From contig JAMPIT010000258.1 of the NCBI GenBank assembly GCA_026261815.1, positions 16,071,001 through 16,135,000 of the forward strand: a stretch of 64,000 nucleotides of DNA, written 5' to 3'. A model generated the notes under the pieces. That model was not told where the DNA came from. It saw only the letters and a program-made list of their open reading frames with translations, and ran no database searches. Of the stretch, positions 1 to 12,204 are shown piece by piece. Each line of letters starts with the position of its first letter. The stretch's first letter is position 1. The position numbers and the translations under genes are program-made. This DNA is from Monarcha castaneiventris obscurior. Taxonomy: Eukaryota > Chordata > Aves > Passeriformes > Monarchidae.

Positions 1-79
1 ATGAACAATACAGAAGAGTCTGCCCATTGTGATTGGAGTGGGAAATAACACTCTTTAATTTGCAGATACTAAGCCACAG

Positions 80-170
80 CATGACTTGGGTTGGAAGGGA
101 CCTTTAAGATCAACTAGTTCTGAACCCTCTGCCCCACTAGATCAAGTTGCTCAGGACCCCATCAGTTGTC
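80..170 (-). mobile_element. CR1 LINE 3'-end fragment, eroded
   Basis: The plus strand carries the reverse complement of a CR1 tail. The phrase TTGGGTTGGAAGGGACC is followed by AAGATCAACTAGTT and then CTAGATCAAGTTGCTCAGGA, the order found in avian CR1 3' untranslated regions. The outermost terminal repeat is not recognisable, and an internal piece between the two blocks appears to be missing. CR1 copies are normally 5'-truncated, so this is a dead stub with no coding potential. Assignment to the family is secure by motif order; the subfamily is not. Confidence 0.8.
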
Positions 171-1279
171 GGTTATGGAATGATTTCAATGTGAAAAAAA
201 ATCAATTCTGGTTTTGTTTAATTTTTTAAAAAAAATTAAAGTAGTGTATGGAAGACCACAGTTGATTGACTCAAAATGCACAGACGTGCTTATTGGTAAT
301 AATGCCACACTTGCAAAATGCTGTATCTGACATTAGCCAGCCTTTACTGTCTCTCTGTTAAGATATCATTTTCAGTAGTTCTCAAAGTGAGACAGACCAG
401 TTTGAAAATGCTGGAAGCTCTACAAGACTTCACTGCATCCAGGACGAGCAGTGATGGAACATTGGTCTGGAAGAACTCAGGGAGGTAGAACTGTAGAACA
501 AATAGAACTGAACCAGAGATCAGTTCTATTGATGTTAACAATGCCAAGGTCAGTCTATCTATCCTGACCCCATGAGTCACTGGAGAACCCAGTCCCTGGT
601 TACTAAAGGCCATATCATCCTCATATGTTTTAGGTCCTCGATTCTGCGAAAAATATACTGGCTAATAAATGGAAGGCACTTGATCTCACATGTAAACAAG
701 AGCAATGTGCAGCTGGGTCGCATGAAGTTGTGAGCTGATGGTGTTTTGAGCAGGAAAAAACACCACCATTAGCATGGCTTTTCCCTGGATGTTCTGCAGT
801 TTTAGAGGTTTGACAGTATTGTGTTCAGAGGCATGACAACATGAATTTAGGTAAGAAAAATGTAGTTTAATAACATTTAAAATAATTTGTTTGTCCTGCA
901 GCATATATAACTACTACAGATAATAGCATATCAAAAAAAGAAAAATATGAGGATAGATTTATTCTGCTTTTGCATATTCTACAACTCTTTATGAAAAACA
1001 GAACATTTAAAATGGAAAATTGCAATGTTCTGAGGCATTAGATCCACAGGACCTGGTCTTGCATGAAATTATGCTGTTTGTTGTTCAATTGTTAGGATAC
1101 TCTTGAAAACAAAATCCCACTGTGATAAAGGTATCTGTGTAAAATTGGCGTGTGATCGGAGTCAGGCCTGGTTACTCTATACTGCAAATCAGCCAAGAAG
1201 ATGGTAGATCATCTCTTTTCACAAGTAAGGAATGATAATTGTACAACATAAAGAAGGTTTGCTTAAGACATACCCAGTG
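171..1279. other. AT-rich noncoding stretch, nothing recognised
   Basis: This is stop-dense in all frames; the longest open frames are under 90 codons and have no family motif. It contains A- and T-rich runs such as that near 195-240. No splice-bounded exon, RNA gene or repeat was seen. Confidence 0.5.
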
Positions 1280-1298
1280 TATATATATATATATATAT
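1280..1298. repeat. (TA)n microsatellite
   Basis: About nine uninterrupted TA dinucleotides. It is likely length-polymorphic and has no coding context. Confidence 0.95.
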
Positions 1299-4200
1299 CA
1301 GCCTATTTACAGTATATTTTTATAGCAAATCCTCCATTTCAAATGCCAGAATGAGAAACGAGATTAAATTTGTGCTTTAATTTGTTTTGGGTTTGTAATG
1401 TCAATTTTCTATTGATTTTAATTACATGTCATTGAATTGTGTGTTGCGAGTCGCTCGCTCTGGCTGTGTGAAGGGCGCAAAGCATTCTTTTAGGAGGATC
1501 ATACTCTACTATGCCTATTCTCCATATCCACCTCTGCCTGCACATGCCTCTTTTCCCCATGGAGTTCAGACACAGAGTGATGTGGTGCTCTGGTCACCCT
1601 TTGTTAAGCAAAAACATCACAAATGTGACCTGTACGTTGGCATCTACATGGGTTTGAGGCAAATGGAAATATTGTTGACAGGGCACACATAGGAGTTTCT
1701 TTTTAATCATGCCAGGGAATAACACCATTTTAATGAAGAACGTGCACTTTATCTTACCCTATACTATGCATCAAAGAGGAAGCGTCCATGAGCATGTCAA
1801 GCACAGGAAGTAATTGGGTTTAGAGCAGTGTGTGCAAACTGCCTCAGCAAAATTTTCCTAGTCTTGATGACTTCTTCTTGCTATTGCTGGTGTCTCTGGA
1901 GAGTATATAATTTTTCTTTATTTTTGCATGCAAAGATGAGAAAAAGTGATTGGAGACTTTAAAAGATGGGACTAACTGCTAATGCCTGTATTCAATGAAT
2001 TCTCAGTTATTCAGAGCTGGGAGGTGGATCCAAAGCACAAAGACTGCTTCCTGCATAGGCCCACATTTTCCATAATACTCTAGGAGAACCAGACCATAGA
2101 TTAATGGAAAGTTTAAATTGACTCATATTTTTCAACAGTGGTCAACTTGACAGAGATGGCCTGTTATTGAAAGGAAAGTAATTTCTTCATCATTAGCTGA
2201 AAAATTGTTGCAGTGTCTCCTTTTTGTGTCACATCCATGTACTCTGGTGGCTCCCTGGGTTACCTGAAAAATAATTTGTTAAGGAAAATCTATGCAGAGA
2301 ACAATCAGTTCAATTTACTTATTTTTACTTAGTCTTTATTTTGAAAATTCACAGAAGTTACCAAATTCCCATATGGCTCTTTTCCTTTCACTGTCAGTAT
2401 GTTGGTGATCCTGTGTTTGTTGGCTCTGCTCAACAGATGAAGCAGCAGTGTCCGTATCCAGACATTCTTTCAGCAGTGATCCAGAAGTGAGAAAGCCCTG
2501 CACAAAACACTCTATTCTCCTAAAATCCTTCAGTAAGTTGAATATTTTTAAAAAATCACAGCTGTCTAAACAGAGATTTCACACATAATGAAATGGCTGT
2601 GTTCCATATATCTGGAAGGCAGTGGCTGCTTGGAAGCAGGATATTGTTAGGACCTGATTTACAGATAACCTAGGGAAACATGAGTCCATTGAGTATCTAA
2701 CTTTTATGTGACTCCAAATGCTTATTTGTGTCTACAGATACCTTACTTTGCACCTGATAGCATTCCAAGGCTGTGTATAAATTATGAGCAAAGCCATGCA
2801 TCTGTACATAAGACTTTAACATGTTTACTATTCATTGCTATGATGAACGTATTTCAGCTAACGTGATGGGTTTTGCCTTGTATATCCTTGTTGTTCTGAA
2901 TGTTTTAAAGCTCACTGTTTAATCTTAAAAGCCAAAAAAACAAACTGAGTAAAACTGCACGGCTCCCTGACTTCAGGAGAGAGAGCCTGATTTACACCAG
3001 CTGAGATTCTGATTGTTGCTTTTGAGCTATCATAATTGCTTAAGTGAAACAGACAAAGTAATTGGTGCAAACTAATACAACTGATGGAAAAAGATTCAGT
3101 GTTTGTCAATACCAACTATGCTATGGAGAACCTGATCAATGAATTATTCTATCAATTAATTAGCCTAGGCAGAAAATGACTCCCCGTACTGTTAGTCCAT
3201 GAAAAGATCAATAAAGTCAAATGTCTAGTTTAGTGTTTCTCACGTAATGATTATATTATGAGAAGAAGAATAAAAACAATGTTTGTACTGTTTCAATTAC
3301 AGTTTTCAAGTGTCCAATTAACAAAAAGATAGCCAGATAGTCCTGTTACAAAGATAAAAAGCACAAACTTTAGGATTTTAATGCTGTAAAATTGTCCTGC
3401 TGTCTGTTTAAGCAGCATCTTCAAGGGACTGGTATTCTTATAAAGAAATGACTGTGTGTTATAGGGATTCACATATGCTGAGCAACCACTTTGTCAGTTC
3501 TGTGTGGGAAATTGTGGCAAGAACGTCAGGCTTTTAGGGCAAATCCTTCGTTTTGGCAGGGGCTAGACTGAGCCACCTCTCTGGGATGACTTTGGCAGCT
3601 CACAGCTGTTGTTGTGTCATCACCAGAAACACACTGGGCAGAAAACTGAGAACTCAACCTTTTTCTGTTTTAATTGGCTGCAGTCTTATTATTTCTGCTA
3701 AGTGTGGCCTGGTCACTCACACTTTGAATTTTGCATATTTATAATTGACTTTACCACAAAAATAAGCAAATACATCTTCTGTTACAATCTGGTAAAGTTC
3801 CTAATTATGAAGCCTTTAAAGTCTGGCTGTTTGCCCTGTAGTATGAAAGAGAAGCAGCCATTCTTGCTTTCATGCACACACATTTGGTGGTTATGAATTT
3901 TAAAAGTGTGCTTTGCACTACAGAAAAAAAACAGTTTTAGAAATCTCCGTATAAAATGCAAGAAGGGATAATCATGTGGAAACTGAAGTAGATGGCTATT
4001 AGTCAGTCTTGGAGGCTGATGAAAGCAGATTTTGTGAAGGGGGACAAAAAAAGTCCAGATTACCTGAAAATATGATTTTACTGAAAGGAAAAATATGTTG
4101 CAGTAATCCTGTGATAATCTGCTGTGATGAATAATAAACATACAGCAAATATCAAAATAAGACTATCTACAGTCAGGGAATAATTACTGCTTGGAGATGA

Positions 4201-5421
4201 TCTAGGCTTTGGTGAACATGTAGATTGCTTTTAATGTTGGAAATAACCTTTTACCTTTTTCAGTCTGTTTCGAGACTACAATGCTATCTTTAAAAGCTTA
4301 GTCTTTTGCAGAACAATGATGTGTTACTTCATGTTTCATATTCCAGTATCAATTTTTCTATTAAAAATAGATTCAGTTTTAAGTAACTAGTGATGATATG
4401 TTCAATATGAGTTAGCTGGATGAAAAATTAATGTTGGCAGTACTCCTGTTTTGCAGGGATTAGATGAACTAGCCAGAGTAAAATTTAAATGTGCCTGCTT
4501 TTCTCAGTTTCAGCATATTATGCCTAAAACTTGCACTTTGTACAGGCTTTAAGGTATCAAAAATAAAATAATGCCTCGCTTCAGTGTAGGGAATGGTCAC
4601 TCCCAAGCTGTTTCACAGGGAGTCATGGGAGATATGTGCCCACCCACCTTGGTGACCTCCAGAATGCCTAGTTTTGAACAGGCTCCCGTGCATATTGCCA
4701 CTGTGCAAACATGAGGGGGTGTTGCCTCTTTGCAGGAGGTGTCTGAAGCCTGCAGAACAGCCTCTCAGCAGATGAATTGGTGAAGAGGGAGTAAATACAT
4801 TTAACCTATTTTTATATGGACAACTCTTCTGAGACAAAGGAGGTAAAGACAGACAATCAGACAATCTTTTCTTCCGAAACTCACAACATAATGCTAGTGT
4901 CATGTTCCTGAAATACAACATTGTCTCAAGGATTGACTGAGTCAGGATAAGGCAGTAAACTTCTACTTATCTAGCTCACTTCCCTGATGAATGTCCCTAA
5001 AAGGGCTTTTCCCAATCCACACCCAACAGAGCATGGCATGCATTTCCTGACAGTGAATATCTGCAGGTTTCGAAAAACCCTTGATGGATTTACATAGCCT
5101 CAATATCCCACAGCAGTTCCTATAAGAATATATTAAGGCTGTAACTTTTTTTGGCATGTGAAAGAATTGGCTTTTTTGCACAACAGTGTCAGCAGAACAT
5201 TTTTACGGCAGATGTGGCAGAGGTGCAGGTCTAGGGATCATTCTCTTGTAATGGTCCTTTGTGAGGGTAACCCATATTTGTTGCTGCCAAATCCTTAATT
5301 CACAGTGTCACTAATCCTGATGTGGATTATCTGGGTAAAATTTTAAGTGGTATTAAACCCCCTGATGAGGGCATTACAGAGGGATGAAGTAGAGATACAT
5401 CTTCATTTATCATTTCTGCAG
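1299..5421. other. Noncoding stretch, nothing recognised
   Basis: AT-rich unique sequence. Short open frames occur on both strands (up to 119 codons, minus strand 3782-4141), but they are rich in Phe, His, Leu and Ser as expected of random AT-rich DNA and show no domain. No repeats beyond short homopolymers were recognised. Confidence 0.5.
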
Positions 5422-5483
5422 CTGGTAGTAGGTAACACCAATCTTTACATGGACACTTCTGGAGACATCAACTACATGGAAAG
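5422..5483 (+). other. Candidate internal exon (62 nt), unknown gene
   Basis: A good 3' splice site (pyrimidine-rich, ending TTTCTGCAG) immediately precedes 5422, and a good donor (GAAAG|GTAAGA) follows 5483. Only one of three frames is open, reading LVVGNTNLYMDTSGDINYME and ending in phase 2; the other two hit stops within four codons. The peptide has a protein-like composition, but I do not recognise a family. No neighbouring exon in compatible phase was found nearby. A chance splice pair is a real alternative because the exon is short. Confidence 0.22.
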
Positions 5484-6454
5484 GTAAGAGGCTATTTATT
5501 TTTTTTAAAAAATTATCAGCAGTCAGGTGAGAAAGAGATGTTTTTTCTGTGTGTGAATCAGAGTAAGAATCTAACTAAATATGCCTAAAGCCAGCCAGGA
5601 GGGCAGGCAATCTGGCTGCAATCCCTGATCACCCCCAGCATATGCACACATCTATCTTGCTTTTCAGAAGAAAGGGATAGTCCTCATCTGTTGGTAAAGA
5701 GGTACCCTGAGGACTCAGGCAGCACATTAATAGAAATCTAGTTTTCTCTATTAATGGTCTTTTGCTTAGGTCCGACACTTCCACTGCGTAAAACAGTATA
5801 ATATTGCTTCACCAGATCTGAGCAATCCCAGAGGTGGTTTAAGTAGCAATGCAAAGGAGTTCAGCTTCTTCAGGCTTTGATATTTAAAGCCAGCCTGTGG
5901 CAGCTGCAGAGTTGGCAGCTGTGGGATGGTGTATGTGATGCAAATGTTGGAAAACTTGGGCCCAACTCCTCTCCTGGTTCAGAAAGACTCACTGGTGTCA
6001 CTGTCATGAGTTTGCACTGCAAGGGAAAAGGGAAAGGGACCACACTTGATTCACCAAACCTTTCCAGTCACTCATCATATTAAGGTAGCACTCATGTTCT
6101 GTTTATGGACAGGGACCAACTTCGCACTGACCATGAAACTCTGAGCCCCAAAGAGCTGATGCCTATCTGCCAGCACATGAAGAGGGCAGGGGGGCAAGGA
6201 AATGTGCTCAGCTCTGATGGGACAAGAGAAAGCCCCAAAGCCTGCAGTCTTAAGCATGCCAGCTCTCTAAACATCTCTATCTCTTTTTTTTGTTTTTTAG
6301 AGTAGAGTTTTTTAAGGAGGGGTTTGAAGATCAGTAAAGTAACTTTACTGCTGTTTACAGAGAACTTATCTGCAGCCTGACCTTCCACCTGGTAAAAACC
6401 AGAGAGTGAGTAATAATACCAGAGATGGAGTGATTATCTTGGTATTTATGATTT
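5484..6454. other. Noncoding stretch, nothing recognised
   Basis: Unique sequence with short overlapping open frames on both strands at 6075-6390, none with a motif. No repeat or exon signal was seen. Confidence 0.5.
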
Positions 6455-6505
6455 GGTGGGGTGGGGTGAGGTGGGGGGTTTTGGTTTTTTTGGGTGGGGG
6501 GGTGG
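6455..6505 (+). repeat. G-rich tract, possible G-quadruplex former
   Basis: Successive runs of 2 to 7 G separated by single T, TGA or T-rich spacers, all on the plus strand. At least three runs of four or more G fall within 50 bases, so a G-quadruplex is plausible on this strand. No gene start is evident beside it. Confidence 0.6.
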
Positions 6506-9500
6506 CAGTGGTGTTAATGCTTCTGTTTAAATTTAGAAGAGTTTAAAGAGTACAAAAGTCAACAAATACAGTTCTGTGTTCTTTTCCCTTAGATAATGCA
6601 CTCATTCAAGCTAAACATGGGGACAAATGCCTAGTGTATTATCCAATCTCACATAATGTTGTTATAATAAGGAACTGGAAAAAAATAAATATAGCAAAAG
6701 CTCAGCATAGGCAGGCTATGGTGTCATGTCAGTTTTGGACTCCAGGATCTTTTTGCAAAGTGCTTGATGGCCTGTAGGGTCCCATGTGGTTTATCCCAGG
6801 TGGCACCAAGTCCCATGGACTCTGCAGCCAGGTCTCCACCAGCGGGGGATCTCCATGCATTCGTGTCCACATGGAAGCTGGCAAGGAGGCAGAGCCAGCT
6901 GCTGTGAGTTGTGCCCTGCTGCCTCTGCCTGGCTGTGCCACCCCTGGCCCAGCAGGAGCAGGGGGTGAATGATGCCTTCCAGATCCAACTGGGAGCAAAG
7001 AGGGCTAGTGCACACCAGCTGATAAGGCTGGCACAGCTTTTCTCACTAATGTTGAGTAAATCCCCAAAGGCTCTGGATGCCGCTAAGGAACTACAAGTTC
7101 TAGTGCTTGTCAGAGTTATCCCAATGATCCACATCTGTTGGTTCAGCAAAATGGGGCCTAGAAATATTGTGTGAAGAGGATCTTTCAACAGAGGCCTGTA
7201 ATTCTGCTTCCAGTCTTCTGGGGCAAGAACCAAGGTGAATAAAAATGGGAAATATTCACAGGGGGAGACATTTCTCTGTAATCACAGGAGCTTTGCATAG
7301 AGTGTCATTTTTGACTGCAAATCATTGTCTTGGTTCTGTTTGTATTTTTTACTGAAATATACATCAGTTATTTCCCCCACTGTAATTCTTGCAAAAATAA
7401 CAAGCTCTAAAGCTTGCCCAGTATGCTTCAGCAAACCAAGCAGTAACACTTACTGCACTGGACTATGACCATATGTACATGCAGGGCTGTCTTTTTATTT
7501 TCCATTCCTATGTTCAGACAGCGTCACAATGTCTTTGATACAAATGATTTCATTGACTTAATAGTTGATTGTATACCACAGAAGTTTGCAATAGCCTCGG
7601 AGGTCATGTTTAATGACACTGTTTTGCAGAGCCCAGCCAGTGCCTTCCACATGCACAACTATCCATGTGCTTTCAGCTGTACCATAATCCTCTTCTTGCC
7701 CTAGATAGCCCATAGCCCGCTAAATGTGAGAAGCCTCAGGAGGGAGTGTCCACACAGCCCCACTGGAGACAGGGATCTTTCAAGCAGATCAGTGGGTACT
7801 TTTGCATTGCTTTGTGCCACTGAGCTGGTAGAGTTTTTACACTTCGTTTTTCACCCTTTTTTTTCCACTCCCAGTGCCCAGATAACTCAAGCAGGATCTA
7901 ACAGCTGCCACAGAAACAATCCTCATGACCTTTCTTGATAGACAAAGAGGTGAACCCACTTCATCCAGGGGCCTACATATTCCAAATGTAATGTCTAATC
8001 TACTAAATCAGCTCCTTGGGTAGCCTATTGTTATAGGAAAAAATAGGTGATTTAAGTGCTGATTTTTCATGTATTTCCTTCATTGAACTCTGTCTAGAAC
8101 TCGACAGTGCTCATTGGGGAGACATAGAAAGGAAATTTCTGTAAGGTGGAGATGTTTGCTTATAACTGGTATAAAAATTATCTGGTTAAAACTGTGTTTA
8201 GTGTTTCATGCAAAAGAGTCTTGAAGAGTCAATTAAGACATGCACAAACTAACGAACTGCAAAGAAAGGCTTTCCCTCCATTAAATGCCTCTCTGTAATC
8301 ATCAATATTCTTAAAAAGTGTAATGATTTCTTATCAGTGCTTGAATGAACCGTAAAACTACCTTTTGAAATATTGATATTTCCACAATTTTGAACACAAG
8401 AATGTTTTCCCGTCTGTATAGAAGCTGACGGACCATGGACTTGCAGTATATTTTATTCCTGCTGGAGAACATACTGTATAACGCAAATAGGTACTCACTT
8501 AGTACCCTACATTTTTCCCCTAACAGGTGTATGAGACTCCTTTGTTTCACACGCTTTAGCTTTTGATTTAAGGCTTAATCAAGGCATTCTCTGCATGGGG
8601 TGTTTTGTATGAGTAAGGGAGATAGCTATCTTCATCTTTGAACCTGAAAGCAGAAACATTTCACAAATGGTTCATGCTCACGTTTCTGAGGCTGCTTTAT
8701 CAACATCAGATCTAAGGGATGATCTTCATCTGCACAAATCATGGCAGCTCAGTTAGTGTCAATGAGCTGCAGTGATTTACGTAGCTGAATAGCTGGCCCT
8801 GCAACACTCAGTGTCACAAAGGAAAAACAGCCACAGATGACAACAGTGATATGTGTGTTATACTGAACTTTCTTCTTCTACAGTGGATTATAAGCACTTT
8901 TGATTTCAGAACTAATGTCTACAGTTAAATATCCAGCTAAAGAAAAGTCAGTGGGACATTATTTTCTTCAGAAAATGCACTTCCATGATCTCTGAAACTG
9001 CAGAATGCCAGGCTGACTTCCCCAGCAACCCATATCAATCAGAAAGAAATATAGGGGTGGCAGAAACTCATTATTTGTCAGACAGATTGATATCTATGAA
9101 ATAGAGTATTTCAATTTTTGCTTTTCAAAGTACTCATGTGTGACTTATTTAATGCCATGTTACATTCTAGATGAGAAAACAATTTAAACCTGTAAAACGT
9201 CAAAAGAAAGCAATAACTGATTTGAGATTTCCTTTATTTTCAAAGAAATATTTACTTTCATTTTGGAAGAAAAGTAGATTTTGAGCCCTCCAAGTCCTGC
9301 AAACAGTAGATTTCTCCGTGTACAGCCTGCTTTGCTAATGACACCAAGTTGTCTCCCTGTGTGTTTTGGGTTGGTTGTTTGTTTCTTTCTTTCTTTTAAG
9401 GAGGAAGGCGTAAGTAACATCTCCAATTACTAAAAATCCCTAACAATGGAAGCAAAGAAAATGATGATCTGGGCAAAGAGCCATCCCTCCCTGGTGCCTC

Positions 9501-10179
9501 ACAGTGGCTCCCTGAGTGGCCGTGCCCTGCTTCCATGCTGCGTGTGCCTGCCGCCGTGCCACGGTCCATGGGCTCCTGGAAGGTGCTGCTGCAGCTGCCT
9601 GTGGAGCCATCCTGCAAAATGAGTAACCAAAAGGATTGGATTTACAGTTAGCTTTTCTTTTGTGTTCTGGCACAGACAGTGCTGTACCTCACCCCATGGT
9701 GAGTCCCTCGGGGCTGTGGTAGAGTTTCTGCTGTTGCCATCTTTGCTGAACTTGCCCTAATATTTAAAACGTGTTTGAGGAAAAAAGCTGGTGCAGAAAC
9801 ATCTGTGTTTCTTAACCCAGTCTGGACCAAGGAAATCTGCCAGTTGCCTAGAATACTCATTTAATTGTAGACATACCTTTATCTCTAGTCTGCCTTATAA
9901 CTACATGACAGGAAAATGCAAATCCTTCACTATGCTACAATTTAACAGCAGGACTCACTGAAGCCTTACAATATTTATTAGATCTTTTATTTATTGTCAG
10001 TTGCCTCCTTTTAAACATGGCATGGACACACACAGACACCTACATTGTATTTTACTTATATCAGTAGGTGTGGATCATTTTCCAAAACTAGTAAAAAGGA
10101 TTTTAAAAGGTGTCTGTCATCTGCAAAGCTTTTCATTATCCAGTGTCAGCCACTGGAAATTATGTACAAACTGAAGCAA
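6506..10179. other. Noncoding stretch, no supported gene
   Basis: Contains the longest open frame of the window (minus strand 6724-7233, 169 codons), in a GC-richer patch where other frames are open too; no family motif is visible and it is treated as chance. A short acceptor-donor pair brackets 23 bases just before 9697 (ATG|GTGAGT), too small to support an exon. The rest is unremarkable. Confidence 0.45.
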
Positions 10180-10480
10180 ATGGAACAAAAGTTAATTATC
10201 TAGTACGGCTATTGTTATTATGTAGAGGAGCCAGCCCCTATTGATTAATGAGTCAGTGCTATGTTTGCTCACAGGAATATTAATATCTTGTGCACAAGAG
10301 AAGTCATTAAAATGAGCAAGGAAGACCTTGACTTTAAACTTAAAGTGCACATTGCTCTAGTTATGTGAATCATTTTGTCAGGTATAGCATCATAGTTATA
10401 AATTATTGAAACATGTAGTTATTGTAAAGATAGTTCATATAGCCTGTTTGAAATTAAACAAGTCGATACGCTTTTTCCAT
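10180..10480. promoter_or_regulatory. Candidate conserved noncoding element
   Basis: Repeat-free block with closely packed transcription-factor-like cores: TTGATTAAT (PBX/HOX-like) directly abutting a consensus AP-1 site TGAGTCA at 10249-10255, plus ATTGTTAT (SOX-like) and several ATTA cores. No open frame of note. The call rests on motif density only; conservation has not been tested. Confidence 0.25.
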
Positions 10481-12026
10481 TATGTTCTTCACTGTTACAA
10501 TTAGGAGACTTCAGGTGGACAAAAAAAGAATTAGGAGATAGGATAAGAGTGGTGTGTGAGCCTTTGCCTCGCCTAACCCCTCACAGCATGAGAAAACTGA
10601 ATAATACCGTGTCCATACTGAGCTGATGGAAAGTGTGGGATAGGTCAAGAGAGAACCCACATAAAGTGACTGCAGAGCATTCCAGATGGCCCAGCAATAA
10701 TTAGCAAGTAGGTATTAAGGTATATTTCAGAACCCAGATCCAACACATTCCTTCTTCAAATATTCCCAAAGCCACCAAATTATGCACTGAAAAACCTACA
10801 TTACTATTTTTTGAAAATGTACATTATGGCATTGTGAATATAATAACACTTCACGGGAAATACAACTGTACCTGCTTTTTGCATCATGCTAAGACCTCAA
10901 GCTTAAAAAATCAAAATGGATCTACAAAGTTGAGGTCCATGATTCATTTACACTAATGCTATGTTACATCACTATGACAGAGCAGAGGGACATTTAGGTC
11001 GGAGTATATTTTATTATATCTAATTTACATGCTATTATCAAGAGCAAGCCAAAAGCAGTCCTGATATAAATAAGAATTGGGTGTCATGTAGTTTAAAAAG
11101 AGAAGATACCAAAGGGGAATATAATTTAATTGTATTAATGTATAAATAGAACTAGGAAAAAAAATAAAACTAAAATATTGGAAATATTAATCAGCATTTG
11201 GGGGGTTTTTTTGTAGGTATATTGTAGGCAGTTCCTGTTTCTGTAAAATGCAGGCATAAGTTTGAGTCTACGCATTGTGTCTCCTTAACTTTAATGAATT
11301 ACTCATGTACTTCATGGTAAGCATATGTTGGGGTCTTGCCAGAAGGTATTGATCAATCCAGAATTAAACCCCATCCTTGATAAAATAGATCTCTGGGACC
11401 AAACCTGTATCATCTTTGCTGTGAGCCTCTACCAACCTCAGTGAGCACCAGAGCTCTCTCTTTCATCAACACAACTCATTTCCAGGACCAGCTGTTAACT
11501 TATGTGTCTTGTTGTGACAGCAGAACAAGAGACACATCTCCAGAAGTACCTGATCCATAAGAAACTGTCCAGAGGATAAGAACAGAAATAGCCAGTGGTC
11601 TGGAAAACATAATCTACTTGGGAAGATTGAATGAGTGGTGTAATTTAACCCAGAGAAAGTAACTAAGGGGGTGTAAGAGACTTCAACAAATATGCAAAAA
11701 TTTATGGGAAGAAAGGAGGAAGTTATTGTTCTGTGTGTTCAATTCATACAAATAATCTGTTCTCAAGGGTGGATAGATCAAAATGTAATCCATTTAAACT
11801 GTAGCTAGGAAGATGTCAATTAAGAATGCTTGGAGGTAGACAGCATGGTGAGGCCAAGGCAATTCATCCTCTGTTTCCTTTAGTGTTCCACTGTTTTAAA
11901 GCTTTTTTTTTCATGCTGGTCCTGCAACAGAAGATGTGAATGGGTTGTAGGAGGAATATAGGCTGTCTAGAGAGTTGCAAGGTGGAGGGAATTTGGCCTC
12001 TTCATCCACTTCTCTCTCTATTCCAG
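10481..12026. other. Noncoding stretch, nothing recognised
   Basis: AT-rich, very few open frames, no recognisable repeat or RNA gene. A pyrimidine-rich tract at its right end forms the acceptor of the next feature. Confidence 0.5.
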
Positions 12027-12204
12027 CAACCTCTTTAGCAGGGCCTGAGGCAATGTACAACATTGCTGTTGCTGTGCCATGAGTCTGGATGTGGCTGACC
12101 CAGAGAGCCTTGCAGGATACAAGAATTCAGCAGGGAGACACACAGGGGAGAGCAGGAATGATTTTTTTAACTGGAACCTCAGCCAAATGTCAACAGAATT
12201 TCAG
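12027..12204 (+). other. Candidate exon with start codon (178 nt), unknown gene
   Basis: This is one of the best acceptor/donor pairs in the window: CTTCTCTCTCTATTCCAG before 12027 and TTTCAG|GTAAGG after 12204, with a typical vertebrate exon length. All three frames contain a stop near the 5' end, so it could only be a 5' exon or part of a noncoding RNA. An ATG at 12079 (context GTGCCATGA) opens 42 codons, beginning MSLDVADPESLAG, and reaches the donor in phase 0. Joined to the phase-0 exon candidate at 16318 the frame stays open. No family recognised; noncoding RNA or chance are alternatives. Confidence 0.25.

Noticed and set aside
6724..7233. 169-codon minus-strand open frame, the longest in the window
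   Set aside because: It lies in a GC-richer patch where several frames on both strands are open, has no domain or splice support, and such a length is expected about once by chance in 64 kb.
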